Shown: positions 13,089-22,790 of the stretch, in pieces | Layout of the letters: the number at the start of each line of letters is the position of its first letter | How positions within the stretch are numbered: the first letter of the stretch is position 1 | Origin: Malania oleifera | Taxonomy: Eukaryota > Streptophyta > Magnoliopsida > Santalales > Ximeniaceae | DNA: 64,000 bases | Direction of reading: 5' to 3' | NCBI RefSeq assembly: GCF_029873635.1 | Contig: NC_080423.1 | Span: 110,253,087 to 110,317,086, forward strand | Translations under genes and position numbers: made by a program | Notes under the pieces: model-generated | Databases searched by the model: none | Told to the model about the DNA's origin: nothing | Seen by the model: the letters and a program-made list of their open reading frames with translations, nothing else

Positions 13089-13627
13089 AAATTTATTTTT
13101 TGTGTTTTGTTGTTATTTTTTAATTAATAAAAGTGCATCTAATTGTAAATTGATTAAATATTTTGAGACAATTGAGGAAAATAACTCATAATATTATTTT
13201 TTGATTCATGTAGTTAATCGAGCTTGAATTGTGTAATAAGGATATACACAGTTCTTCTCTCCTTTACTAAGATTGGTCAAAAATATATATATATTTTTTT
13301 AAAAGGCTTGTCTTTTTTCAAAAATATAAGAATAAATTTGTATCTTTTTGACAAATTTCAAGAGAGGTCTTTAGAATTTTTGAAACTCTAATGAATTATA
13401 TCTTTTGCCCTAAGAAAAATGAAAATGAAAACTAACTCTTTTCACCATCCATTCTAACAGCAATAAAGAATCCAGAGAAGAAAAATACAAAATAAGAATC
13501 GCAGAAACACCTTCTTCAATGATCCCACCTATGCTTGAGCAGTGGTGCATGCGAAATCACCTTTTTTTTTTATCTCAATAATGTAATGCCAGTGTGTGTT
13601 GCGGAATGTTTATGATTCTTAAAGAAG
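12541..13627. other. Intergenic DNA with CTT/CT microsatellite
   Basis: A CTT run followed by a long CT run occupies about 13029-13087. The rest, including an open frame at 12710-12904 on the minus strand, does not look coding. Confidence 0.5.
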
Positions 13628-13794
13628 CTAGCTAGCTGGTGCAGGCATTTCCATTTGAAGAACTTCTACTTGCTTCTTTAGAGCTGCAGATTTTGGATGC
13701 CTCCCCATTTCTGAATATCTTGTTTTTTCTTCCTTAATGCTTGGACGGCTATTCTTCCAAGGCCAGTCTGATTTACTCAATTCATTAATGTCTG
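13628..13794 (-). CDS. Candidate terminal exon of an unrecognised small protein
   Basis: Read on the minus strand, an acceptor GGCTGCAG (at 13795-13802) is followed by about 55 open codons ending in TAG at 13628-13630. The peptide runs DINELSKSDWPWKNSRPSIK, then EEKTRYSEMGRHPKSAALKK, then QVEVLQMEMPAPAS. It is hydrophilic, rich in K/E with a WPW motif, and noticeably less AT-biased than its flanks. I could not find a convincing upstream exon: just 5' lie interstitial telomere-like repeats. It could be a real last exon, a pseudogene relic or chance. I do not recognise the family. Confidence 0.33.
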
Positions 13795-13809
13795 CTGCAG
13801 CCAGGGAAA

Positions 13810-13887
13810 GGGTTTAGGGTTTAGCATTCAGTATGGCTTGGAATCTTGGGTTTAGGGTTTAGGGTTTAGGTATGGTTTGGAATCTTA
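13810..13887 (+). repeat. Interstitial telomere-type repeats (TTTAGGG)
   Basis: GGGTTTAGGGTTTA at 13810-13823 and a run of three units of GGGTTTA plus GG at 13848-13870. They are separated and followed by two near-identical 16-bp phrases, TATGGCTTGGAATCTT (13832-13847) and TATGGTTTGGAATCTT (13871-13886). So a module of telomere repeat plus 16-mer is duplicated. On the minus strand this reads AAACCCTAA, the plant telo-box. Confidence 0.8.
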
Positions 13888-15229
13888 TCCAATGCAGCAA
13901 TCTCCTCTAAGTATGGCTTTAGGAAAAGAACAGGGGATTATTGCTCTGTTTTGGGTTTTGAATGCCTCTATAAGAGTGATATTCTATGAACTGAGAAAAT
14001 CCCAAATGTCCACATTTGAAGGGTGTTGAAAATTTTATGTGATAATTATCATATTTTATGTTGGTGGACAGAATCAGGACTGTTCAAATTCATGGGAGGG
14101 GGATCATTGAAATCACTTATAGAAAAAAGTACTTATTTAAACAGTAGTATGAAATTACTTATTATAAGTATTTTTTCAAGTGATTATTCTTTTTTTAGAA
14201 AAAAAATACAATTTTTTTTTTCAAAAAATACTTATTTTTCTTTAAAAATAATTTGAGAAAATAGTTTTTTTTTTTTTTTTAAAATGAGTACTTATGAGTG
14301 TTAATCAAACACAAGTATTTATAAAAAGTACTAATTATTTTAAGATGTTCCAAAAATGAGACCAAGAAGTCTTCTCCTAGCTAGTTTTGCTATATAGTTG
14401 TGCTATGTCGATCGTATGTTAATAGTACTTTCCCGATACTGGCCGAGTCTGAATTTAATTCATGAGACAAACACACCTTTTAGGACTAGGGAACAACTAA
14501 AAAGGAAAATGGCTCAAGGTTAGGAGTGCCAAACAAATGAGAAAAATAAAGAAAATATCATTTGATTTGATTTTTGCTTGTGTTTTTGCAGAGTTAAAAA
14601 GGAATATTATACCGCTCTTGATTGGTTCAACTGGGATGAATTGTGAAGTGATGGCCATTTCTAGCAAAACCCTGTTTGTCTACAAATTTCAAATTTCAAA
14701 TTTCAGAGTTGTTTTTATTTTTATTGTAAATCGCAGAGTTACAAGCAATCCGGTGGTGATCATAAATGACAGTTTTTTTTTTTTATATAATTTCTTTTTG
14801 GGAAAGTAATGGGTAGTGGGCCAAAGCCAAGAAAATTCATTCTGGGCTAGTCTGAGGGAGCCCTAAATTTGCAGGGCTTCATTTCAGAACTGGGCCTAAT
14901 GCTACTGCCTACGCAGCCCATACACTCATATTAAATGAATAGGCTGATGCATGGGAGCTAATAGGCCCATTTCTAGAGGTGATTTATCCCAAAAAAAAAA
15001 CACAAAAAAAAGAAAAGTTACTGGAGCACGTTGCCAGTACTAAAGGAGTGGCAATTGGCTAGTTTTGTCGGTATCAGAAATCATAAGTTATGACTGTCCT
15101 TCCCAGAAAAATTAATTCTCAATTTAGGTAAAAGTGTAACTGGGGTAAATCAACTGGGATGTTGCTTGGGTTAGTCTTGCTTCAACTTCATTCGACTCTA
15201 TTTAACAGTCGGAAGTTCATGTTCAAGCT
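13888..15229. other. AT-rich intergenic DNA
   Basis: The stretch 14060-14350 is rich in 'aaaagtacttatt' and its complements, resembling a decayed palindromic MITE with unclear ends. A less AT-rich patch at 14815-14960 has no convincing exon. Nothing else can be supported. Confidence 0.4.
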
Positions 15230-15583
15230 TAAGACTTGATTGAATGGAACTTAAGTATCCTATTATGTTAATCTAACTCAAAAGAAAGTTTGGGCTTCAA
15301 TTATGTGAAATGACTTTTATAAGATAAACTCACGAAATCGGTAGACTAGAATAGATAATACCTCATCTGAGTTGAGTCCAAGACCGTGCTACTTTGATGA
15401 GGGCATCAAAAATTAGATTAGGAAAAATATTAGTCTCATATCGGATGTGTCTTAGAAAAATCTTAAGCTTTTGAAGATAATTTGAGCTTCAACTAGGTGA
15501 GATGCCATTTATAATACAAGCACCTGAGGCCGGTCGATCAAAATCGACAATATTTCACTAAAGTTGAGCCCAAGACCATTACA
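15230..15583 (+). mobile_element. TRIM retrotransposon copy, old
   Basis: Two direct repeats of about 150 bp (roughly 15240-15392 and 15425-15583) share 'gcttcaa(t/c)ta(t/g)gtgaaatg', 'tttataa', 'gagttgagtccaagaccgt' and the end TTACA. The same sequence, in the opposite orientation, forms the two LTRs of the outer TRIM at 27324-28070. Terminal-repeat retrotransposons in miniature carry no genes. The ends are worn, so limits are approximate. Confidence 0.55.
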
Positions 15584-16523
15584 GCTACCATGGGCTGGGA
15601 ATGAAGAGTCAGAACTCAAAATTGTTATATACTGCTTGCTAAAGGAAAATTCAGACAAACAATTGGATCCATCTTCTGTTTCTCTGTAGCATATTTACAG
15701 CATAGAATTGCCTTTCAAAACTTTCTAGGTACTAATATACCACACTTGTTTTATGGAATAGAATGGAGCAAAATAAAAAATAAAGTATGCAGAAAACAGA
15801 TAACAAATTCAATTCAAATCTATTCCCACCATATTCAGACTTTGGAACCAAACTTGACATAATCCCTGTTAGATTGGGACACCGAAATCTGCTACATAAA
15901 TTGGTCTTGCACATATATTGAACTTTCTTTTTTGGGGTAGAAAGGATAAATGTGAACTTGAAGGCTTGTTTAGCGGCTATTCACAGTAGGGTAATTCCTG
16001 TTCAGCAAATTTAAGAAAGAACAAGAAAAAAAAAGTGAAAGGTGTTGATCTGGTTTTTTTTTTTTTTTTAAATATTATTTGGGTATTGTTTGAATGTTTT
16101 CAGGGTATCAATCTCGGCATAAAACATTTTACCAAAAATAGAATGATAATTTTAGATTATGTAGTCATAATCTAAATGTGGCATATCCATTGATGATTAT
16201 TTGAGCATTTTCTAGGCTGAAAATGAATTTCTGGGGTATTTCCTGGACTATAAATCAGTTAATTAACTTCAGATCAAGAAGATAAATCAAAGGATCGAAA
16301 CCCCCCCCACAAAAAAATGGACATGACAGGATTTTGGATCTGTCATCACTTCCATTAGTTGATTTAATTCCATACATGAAATTCACTGTATTCAGGACTT
16401 GTTTATTGGGTTGTTGGAATTTTGGTGTCAAGTATCAATACATTAGTATTTTCATGGTACGAAGCAACCTTTACCCTTAAAGATGCAATGATTCTCAGAT
16501 GGTTTCTCTTCCTCGCAGAGCCA

Positions 16524-16657
16524 TTAATGAGTCTTTTCGAAGGGGAATTGGCTGAAATGGTGAATGAGAATGACGGCGAGGAGAAAGCCTAGGATCGGGG
16601 AGGCAGCAGTTTCATCAAAGAGATTGCCAACAACAACGAGTTTGTCTTCCACAGACC
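16524..16657 (-). CDS. Candidate terminal exon with one hydrophobic segment, unrecognised
   Basis: On the minus strand a good acceptor context (branch-like CTAAC, then GGCACAG) precedes an open exon that ends in TAA at 16524-16526. The peptide is SVEDKLVVVGNLFDETAASP followed by ILGFLLAVILIHHFSQFPFEKTH, so it has one membrane-like segment near the C terminus. Base composition is clearly richer in GC than the surroundings. The open frame extends 5' through the acceptor to an ATG at 16706, so an unspliced 60-residue reading is also possible. No upstream exon is certain and the family is not recognised. Confidence 0.33.
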
Positions 16658-16749
16658 CTGTGCCTGTGTTAGAAAAGGGGATATGGCCACATTTTGTGAA
16701 ATTCAATAATCTAATCGCAACAATTTAAAGTTTAGTAAACTCAATACCT

Positions 16750-17636
16750 AGATCAAGATTAATGGAGGTTTTTCCTTTTTTACACCCTCTTTTCCTATTC
16801 GGGATAGCATTAGGGTTACAGAAATTTGCCCCTTATGTTGTGCCTTTTTTCTTAGTCATTGTTTATCTTCCCTTTTGCTTGTTCTTAAGCAGTTGGGTTG
16901 CCTCTGAATTTCAGAAAAGTAACATAAGGACTATAACACCAAAGGGGTTTCCCTGAAAAAGATTATGTTTTGAGCTTTAGAAATGGTCATTTTCTTTGAA
17001 GACAGATTATCAATCTCGTGCTTCAAAGGCAGTAGAAGACGGACCATTCTTGCACTATTTATTGAATTTGTGCTCTCTTTTACCAAATATGCCTTTCTTA
17101 GAACACAAAGTAAGGTTTTCTTTATTTTTCTTTTTCTTTTTAATTAAAAAAATGGCAGGGAGGTAGGGAGAGGGGTAGGGAGAATAGGTGCATGCTAAGT
17201 TACCTCCTCAAAGGGCACATGGGCAAGTGCAGATGGTAGACCGAAGACAAATGCACATGGATTAAATCCACCACAACATGAATAATCACCTAATAGACGG
17301 CTATAACCCACCAACCTAACTGAAATTAAGGGTCAAAAAGAGTAACTTGATTTAGGTTGAATATAGACTGGTTCAAAGAGCCATGGGATATAATATTTAC
17401 ATGTGTAGACTCGAATGAGAGGTCAGAGAGGAAAATCAGGCTAAATCCCTTGACATTTTTTTTTGTAATAAACTACTAGTCACTAAGGGCAGTTGTAAAA
17501 GATGACATTTGGGGTCCATATAACAACTGTCACCTGTTTTTTACCAACACTATACAAACTTATGGATGGTTAAACAGATTGGTTCTGCAAACGTTCATCT
17601 CATAAATTTTTATGCAACCCATTTATGATATCCCTT
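16750..17636. other. Intergenic DNA
   Basis: An open frame of 64 codons at 16762-16956 (+) is hydrophobic but has no recognisable motif and lies in a T-rich stretch. I regard it as chance. The remainder to 17636 has nothing I can support. Confidence 0.4.
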
Positions 17637-17713
17637 CTCTAACACTACACATGCTAAGAGTGGGGCTAACACTACACATGCTAAGAGTTGGGGGGGGGGG
17701 GGGGGGGGGGGGG
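17637..17713 (+). repeat. 22-bp direct repeat followed by a run of 24 G
   Basis: CTAACACTACACATGCTAAGAG occurs twice (17637-17658 and 17666-17687) separated by a short G-containing spacer. It is followed by an uninterrupted run of 24 G at 17690-17713. The run abuts the plastid-derived insert and would be a strong G-quadruplex former. It is also a place where assemblies commonly mis-size a homopolymer. Confidence 0.9.
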
Positions 17714-18000
17714 CCCATGGAGACACGGTGGGGGCGTGTACCTCACAGGTACACAGGATCAAAGCATGTGGCTACGTACCACGGTGTTGGGGGTTCAAAT
17801 CCCCCCTCATCCACAACCAGCCCAAAGGGGAAGGTGCCCTCTGGGGGTGGGAAAATCATGATCAGGATAGCAGAACAAAGCTACGGAACTTAGGTATGGG
17901 TCTTTTGTCTAAACAGGAAATGATGGTAGAGGCATTTGAACTTTCTCAACCACAACCAAGAGGAAAAGTCAAGACAATTAGTGACTGTGGATTAGATTGG
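17714..18000 (+). other. Nuclear plastid DNA insertion (NUPT), trnR-ACG and downstream spacer
   Basis: From about 17714 the sequence follows, from memory, the plastid region around trnR-ACG: the tRNA itself, then 'cacaaccagcccaaa', 'ccctctgggggtgggaaaat', 'catgatcaggatagcag' and 'ggaacttaggtatgggtctt'. Differences from the plastid form I recall are mostly CpG-to-TpG or CpG-to-CpA changes, the usual decay of methylated nuclear inserts. The right end is vague; resemblance fades after about 17940. An open frame across it (17728-18270) is not a gene. Confidence 0.75.
17732..17813 (+). pseudogene. Plastid trnR-ACG relic
   Basis: Aligns with plastid tRNA-Arg(ACG): acceptor start GGGCGTGTA, anticodon arm GTGGCTACGTACCAC with anticodon ACG retained, T arm GGGGGTTCAAATCCCCC. 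An insertion of about 8-9 nt disrupts the D arm. The acceptor stem no longer pairs well (GGGCGTG against CTCATCC). It is therefore a relic inside nuclear DNA and not a working tRNA gene. Confidence 0.8.
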
Positions 18001-18614
18001 ATTAGCAGAGCAGGGCAGAAGTTGAACACATTACCGGGAGTTAAAAATTCTCGATGTCTAAGTTGCTCTAAATTGAGAAACAGTAAGAAAAGGAATCAGA
18101 TTTTCAAGTCCCTAATCTCATTTTTGGTTCTTTTTTTTAGCATCTTAACTCTACTAACAAAGGTCACTAGTCTCCATGCCCCTGCAATAAGCAAGCTCAC
18201 AATCAACACAAATGATACTCATGAATCTTGTTCCAGCAAAATTTATGAATTTGGCATTAACAATATGTAAAAATTGTTCAAAGAAACAGAAAATGATGAA
18301 GTGAAGATCAAATCAACTCAACACACTTGAGAAGTGAAGTAAAAGAGAAATGAACACAAAAGGAATCAATCATTATTAATTTATTAAATTTTGGGGACAA
18401 AAACATGAACTCTAACCAGTTAGGTCACCAAACCAGAATTTGATCTCTACAAAGAAGATTTCATCAGCAATCAGGCTAGAAACTTTTTACTTTTCTAGGA
18501 CAAATTGAAATGAAAACTATGAACATTAAAAAGAAGCCAAGAATAAAAACAGGAACACAACTATGGTACATACAGATGAAGGGATCATCATCATCCCCAA
18601 GTTCCTTTTCCATA
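18001..18614. other. 3' flank of the ARM-repeat gene
   Basis: Contains the probable 3' UTR of the minus-strand ARM gene, which would run leftward from 18614. No separate gene can be supported; the minus-strand open frame 18476-18694 overlaps the ARM gene end in another frame and is a shadow. Confidence 0.4.
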
Positions 18615-20291
18615 TTATTTTTGTGATCTAGAAAAAACACCCCATACTTTACTCCGGCCCAGGCTCTCCAAAAGCTTCCTGGCACCTTCGACATCCATCT
18701 CCACGAGTTTCTTCAAGTACCCACAAGCTCCAGCAGCAACCATCTGTTTCCTGCACTTCTTTGAATGCACAAGCAAGGCTAAAACAGAAACAGGGTACTT
18801 CTTATCCAAACTCTGCATTGGATCCAAAAGCTGAACCACACTCACCATCCCTCTTTCATCCTTCCTAAAAATCTTCTTATTTTCTGCACATGACAACAGA
18901 TTTGACAATGCCTTCACAGCAGCTTCCTTCTCTTCAAAGGCTTTACCCTCCAACATTCCAATCAGAGCAGAAACACACCCGCATTCCCCCATCTCCTTCC
19001 TCATTTTCGGGCTAAACCCGAGCTCATTAACTGCATGAGCAGCGGCTATTCTCACTCCCAACACCCCACAATTCAAAACCCCCACAAGCCTGCTCACAAA
19101 CCCATCAGAAACAAGAGCTTCGGCCACTGACCGGCACGAAGCCAAGGTCTCCGCCATCTCCACCGCCACTTCGAGACTCCGAACCACCAGTGCCCCATCC
19201 CAGAAAGTCTTCAAACACTCAATCCCTCCCTCCCTAGCAACCAAAAGTTTCAAGTTCACATCATCTGATACCAAATTGCACAAACACCCAATTGCATTTT
19301 CCTGGGCTAATACAGTGCCAGAAGAAGAAACCCTAATAAGGACTGGAATCGCACTCTCCTCCATGAAATTCTCCTTGCATTCTTTAAAATTAGCAAGATT
19401 TCTCAGAACACCAGCAGCCAGGGCTTGCGAAGAAGGCGTTCCGGACTCGCAAATCTCTAACAGAGATGAAATCCCGCCCCTGGACCCGACCAATCTCGCG
19501 TTCTCCTTCGAGAAGGTGAGAGACTGGAGGGTTAAACAAGCTTTCTCCTTTGAAATTCCACTTCCCGATTCGAGAACTCGGAGAAGATGGTTCAGGAGGA
19601 AAACCCCCTCCGCTAACAAAACATTTTTGCTGCTTTCCACCATCGAAACCCTAGAAATCGCTGAAATCGTCTTCTCCTTCATCTCCGAATCGAGAAGATG
19701 GTTTGAATCGAGCAATCGAACCAGGACGGGCACCACACCCTGAGCGACGGCGATCATAACGTGCTTATCGTCCTCCTGAATTAACCTCAGCAGCGAGTCC
19801 ATTGCCGATTTCTTCGATTCCTGATTCCCTATCTGCAGCCGAGTTATCAAACTCCTCGACTCAACCCGTACGGCCTCGCGCTTCGAACTCATCGACTCAC
19901 CGGGGCCGGGAAAGAGGCCGTCCTGAAGCACGCCGCTCCTAATCAAGACCTCCCCATCTCTAATATGTCGATCGAGCTTCGCCGAGATCGCGTCGACTTC
20001 GCTCTGTGTCTTCAGTTTCCCTTCCGTCAAGGTTGGGTCCCGGCACTTCCCAGCGAGCGAAACGGCGTCGGTGAGCGTTTGCGAGAGCGAATTGAGAAGC
20101 TCCGCGGACAAAGCACAAGAAAAGAAGCCCGGAAAATCGGAGAAATCGCAACATTGTGATTGGAGATCGGCGAGCTTTGCTTTGATAACAGACCATTTCC
20201 CCTTGAAGTTCTGCACGCAAGGTATTTCTTCCGAGAGAGACGAGATCAGCTTCTTCACGACCTCCACTTGGTCATCCTCTGGTCTTTCCAT
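18615..20291 (-). CDS. Armadillo-repeat protein, intronless, 558 residues
   Basis: A single open frame from ATG at 20291 to the stop at 18615. Residues 1-110 form a helical N-terminal region (MERPEDDQVEVVKKLISSLS, then a K/L/D-rich stretch). From about residue 150 onward come tandem armadillo repeats with typical phrases: QGVVPVLVRLLDSNH (~185), GGISSLLEICESG (~272), ESAIPVLIRVSSSGTVLAQENAIGCLCNLV (~315), CVSALIGMLEGKAFEEKEAAVKALSNLL (~440). There is no U-box, so it is not a PUB E3 ligase. It resembles the plant ARM-superfamily (vacuolar protein 8-like) proteins of about 550-570 residues whose cellular role is unclear; ARM domains mediate protein binding. The gene is GC-richer than its surroundings and appears whole. 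The upstream ATG context and lack of an earlier in-frame start support this start. Confidence 0.9.
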   Translation of the reverse strand: MERPEDDQVEVVKKLISSLSEEIPCVQNFKGKWSVIKAKLADLQSQCCDFSDFPGFFSCALSAELLNSLSQTLTDAVSLAGKCRDPTLTEGKLKTQSEVDAISAKLDRHIRDGEVLIRSGVLQDGLFPGPGESMSSKREAVRVESRSLITRLQIGNQESKKSAMDSLLRLIQEDDKHVMIAVAQGVVPVLVRLLDSNHLLDSEMKEKTISAISRVSMVESSKNVLLAEGVFLLNHLLRVLESGSGISKEKACLTLQSLTFSKENARLVGSRGGISSLLEICESGTPSSQALAAGVLRNLANFKECKENFMEESAIPVLIRVSSSGTVLAQENAIGCLCNLVSDDVNLKLLVAREGGIECLKTFWDGALVVRSLEVAVEMAETLASCRSVAEALVSDGFVSRLVGVLNCGVLGVRIAAAHAVNELGFSPKMRKEMGECGCVSALIGMLEGKAFEEKEAAVKALSNLLSCAENKKIFRKDERGMVSVVQLLDPMQSLDKKYPVSVLALLVHSKKCRKQMVAAGACGYLKKLVEMDVEGARKLLESLGRSKVWGVFSRSQK

Positions 20292-20640
20292 GGTGGGTAC
20301 TCAGAGAGCGAGAGATTCACACTTTAAAGCCTACCCAACATACCCACTTAGTGATTTTCAGGTATTTTCATGTCCGCTACTCTCCCCGACGATCACAGTT
20401 TCTACGGAGAAGAGACGAAGAAGAAAAGTAGAAGAGACAGACTAGGTCTTAAGAGTCTACGCTCTACAGAGAGAGAGAGAGAGAGAGAGATGGTGACAGT
20501 TTAGAACCTACACATTTGGTCGTTTTCCGGTAAACCCACGGCGGCTACTCCCAGTAGACTACCACAGTTTCAACGAAGGATAGAGATGGAGAGAGAGTTG
20601 CAGAGGAAATGGCGAGAAGAAGAAGAAGAAGAAGAAGGTG
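20292..20640 (-). promoter_or_regulatory. 5' leader and proximal promoter of ARM-repeat gene
   Basis: On the gene's strand this is CT-rich: a long CT run at 20469-20490 and a TTC run near 20618-20636. CT microsatellite leaders are common in plant 5' UTRs. I see no clear TATA box. On the plus strand the same stretch reads as GA and GAA repeats, which create spurious open frames. Confidence 0.45.
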
Positions 20641-22199
20641 AGCACTGAGTCGGAAGAAGTCTAATTATGGTTGTGTTTTTTTTTTGGCCCGTGACTTCCC
20701 CGCGAAGAAACAGATGATAAAAATGTACTTTTTTATATTAACAATTTTCTATTTGTGTTGTTATTTTTAACTATTTATCAAAAACTTAAAAAATAAATTT
20801 TATAAATTTTAATTATTTTTTAAAATTTTAATTAAAAATTTTAATATTTAAAAATAACTTTTTATTAAATTATTTATTTTACGTATTTTAAAATTAAATA
20901 AGTATATAAATTTAAATATAATTTTAAAATATATACACAAATTACAAAAAATAACAATAAAGCTAAAATAGTTTTAAAATATATATTATTTATAATTTTA
21001 TTATTTTAATTATGTAAAATTATTTTTAATACCACACGAGTCTTGAATTTCCATTTTTGTGGCTAGGGTTGGGTTTGCACGCGCTGGAGATGCGCGTGAT
21101 TCGGAGAAGTAGGCCCGCTTAATGGGCCTGCCGATGTTAACAAGTGGGCCGGGCCCATAATAATTATAATAATGAGGAACTTTTATAAGCCAGATAGGTC
21201 ACCTGGTCCATGGAAACTTCAAAGCGGGCTACGTCTCCTTCTCTCCTCGACTTCTGGTCCAATAATAATTAATTAAAAATATTAATAAATACTGCTAACA
21301 TCACAGGTCAGTACTGCACATCTTTATGTCACGGACACATCATTCTTCATTGTTTGCTGCGAACAAGCCAACGCAGTGAAAAGGGAGAATGTAAAGTGCG
21401 CTGCCCGTGACGATATCGGGAATGTGGATTGTTCACAGACCACCGTTGGATTTTTTATTAATGTATAATCGAGCTAAAAAAAATATATTTCTTTTTCTAG
21501 CAAACCCATAGATCACAAAATATGATTTGAATATTAAATATGATTAACAATTTTTTGGGCCAAAGATACTGACATCCCTTAAAATTTGATAAAAAAAAAA
21601 AAAGAAATTCTTAAGTTTTAAAATTTTCATTAATCTCCCTCGAAATTTCAAAAATATCATAAATTTTTCATGAGATTTGACAAAAAGATACAAACGTTTT
21701 CTTAAAAAAACTTGTCTTTTAGCAAAATATAAGAGGAAGCTTGTGTTTTTTTGTCAAACCTCAAAAGAGATTTCTAAAATTCTTGAAATCTCAGAGGAAG
21801 TATCTGAGATTTTTAAAATCTCAAAAAAGGTGTCTGTTTTTCGTTAAACTTAAGGAAATGTCAATATCTTTTATCCTTATTTTTTTGAGATATAATTAAT
21901 AAATAAATATTAGGGTAAAAGATAATTGACCTCTCCTAAAGTGTAAGAAATTTTAGGCACTTGCTTAAGTTTTTAGGAATTTTAAAAACCTTTCCGACAT
22001 TTGTCAAAAAGACGCAAACCTGCATTTGTATTTATATATATATAAGTTTTCTTAGGGGAGGTTTATGTCTTTTTCGATAAATTTCAAAATAGATCTATGG
22101 TATATTTGAAATCTTAAAGAAAATTTGTAACTTTTTTTAAAACTTTGAGAGATGTTTCTGTCTATATATATATTTATTTAGTTATTTATTTATTTATTT
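20641..22199. other. AT-rich intergenic DNA with decayed repeats
   Basis: A GC-richer island at 21055-21430 has no recognisable exon. From 21540 to 22160 there are several diverged phrases of the type 'gataaaaaga(c/t)a(c/t)aaa' and 'tttcaaaa' on both strands, suggesting piled-up old MITE fragments without clear ends. Confidence 0.4.
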
Positions 22200-22435
22200 A
22201 CATAGGAACTTCAACCACCAATGAGCCCTTCAGACCCCCTGGTGCGGCACCAAAATTACGGATCAACGTCTTTCGTCCCCAGGTCTCGCTGATCAGGGTA
22301 AAGTCCGGATGCGGGCAGGGCACGACTTCTATACATCAGTTGGATGTTCGGTCAACCCAACTCCTATGACACATCTCCATTACCATCCACAGTCTCCGCT
22401 GACTCGCGAACTCTTACCGTCTACTTGTTAAATCT
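22200..22435 (-). mobile_element. SINE-like retroposon, copy 2 (5' truncated)
   Basis: Reverse-complement match to the insert at 10049-10459: shares 'aggaacttcaaccaccaatg', 'tggtgcggcac', 'aggtctcgctgatcagg' and 'catcagttggatgttcgg'. On its own strand it ends in CTATGTAAATAAATAAATAA, an A-rich tail, which supports a retroposon. It keeps only one of the three internal 38-bp repeats and lacks the 5' end. Confidence 0.55.
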
Positions 22436-22440
22436 TAAGA

Positions 22441-22790
22441 GAGGTTAGTGTTTTAGTATAGTGATAAGATTGTTCTGGTTAAATAATTTTTGAGATTTTA
22501 AAAAACTCAATTTTTGTTTTTTTAGGAAACTTTTTAAAAGTTAAGAATTTAAAATTTAAAAAGCTACAAGTTAGTTTCTACCTTAGGGTTATTCTCTTTT
22601 TTGGGTATTAAATACTAGTATAGTGATAAGATTGTCCTGGTTAAATAATTTTTGAGATTTTAAAAACGCAGTTTTAGTTTTTCTAGGAAGCTTTTTAGAA
22701 GTTAAGAATTTAAAATTTAAAAAGTTATAAGTTAGTTTCTACCCAAGGGTTATTCTCTTTTCTGGGTATCATTAGATTTTATAAAAAAAA
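22441..22790 (+). repeat. Tandem duplication of about 160 bp
   Basis: Two copies, about 22455-22610 and 22614-22772, share 'tagtatagtgataagattgt', 'ggttaaataatttttgagat', 'aagaatttaaaatttaaaaa' and 'gggttattctctttt'. A third, more diverged copy of the middle part lies at about 23125-23220. No coding potential. Confidence 0.75.

Noticed and set aside
17732-17813. Working nuclear tRNA-Arg gene
   Set aside because: The D arm carries an insertion, the acceptor stem is mispaired, and the plastid spacer continues downstream, so it is an organelle-derived relic.
17728-18270. 180-codon open frame as a protein gene
   Set aside because: It reads through a plastid tRNA relic and spacer; composition follows that DNA and no motif is present.
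19276-20445. Open frames of 86-155 codons on either strand around the ARM gene
   Set aside because: They overlap the 558-residue ARM frame in other frames and lack motifs.
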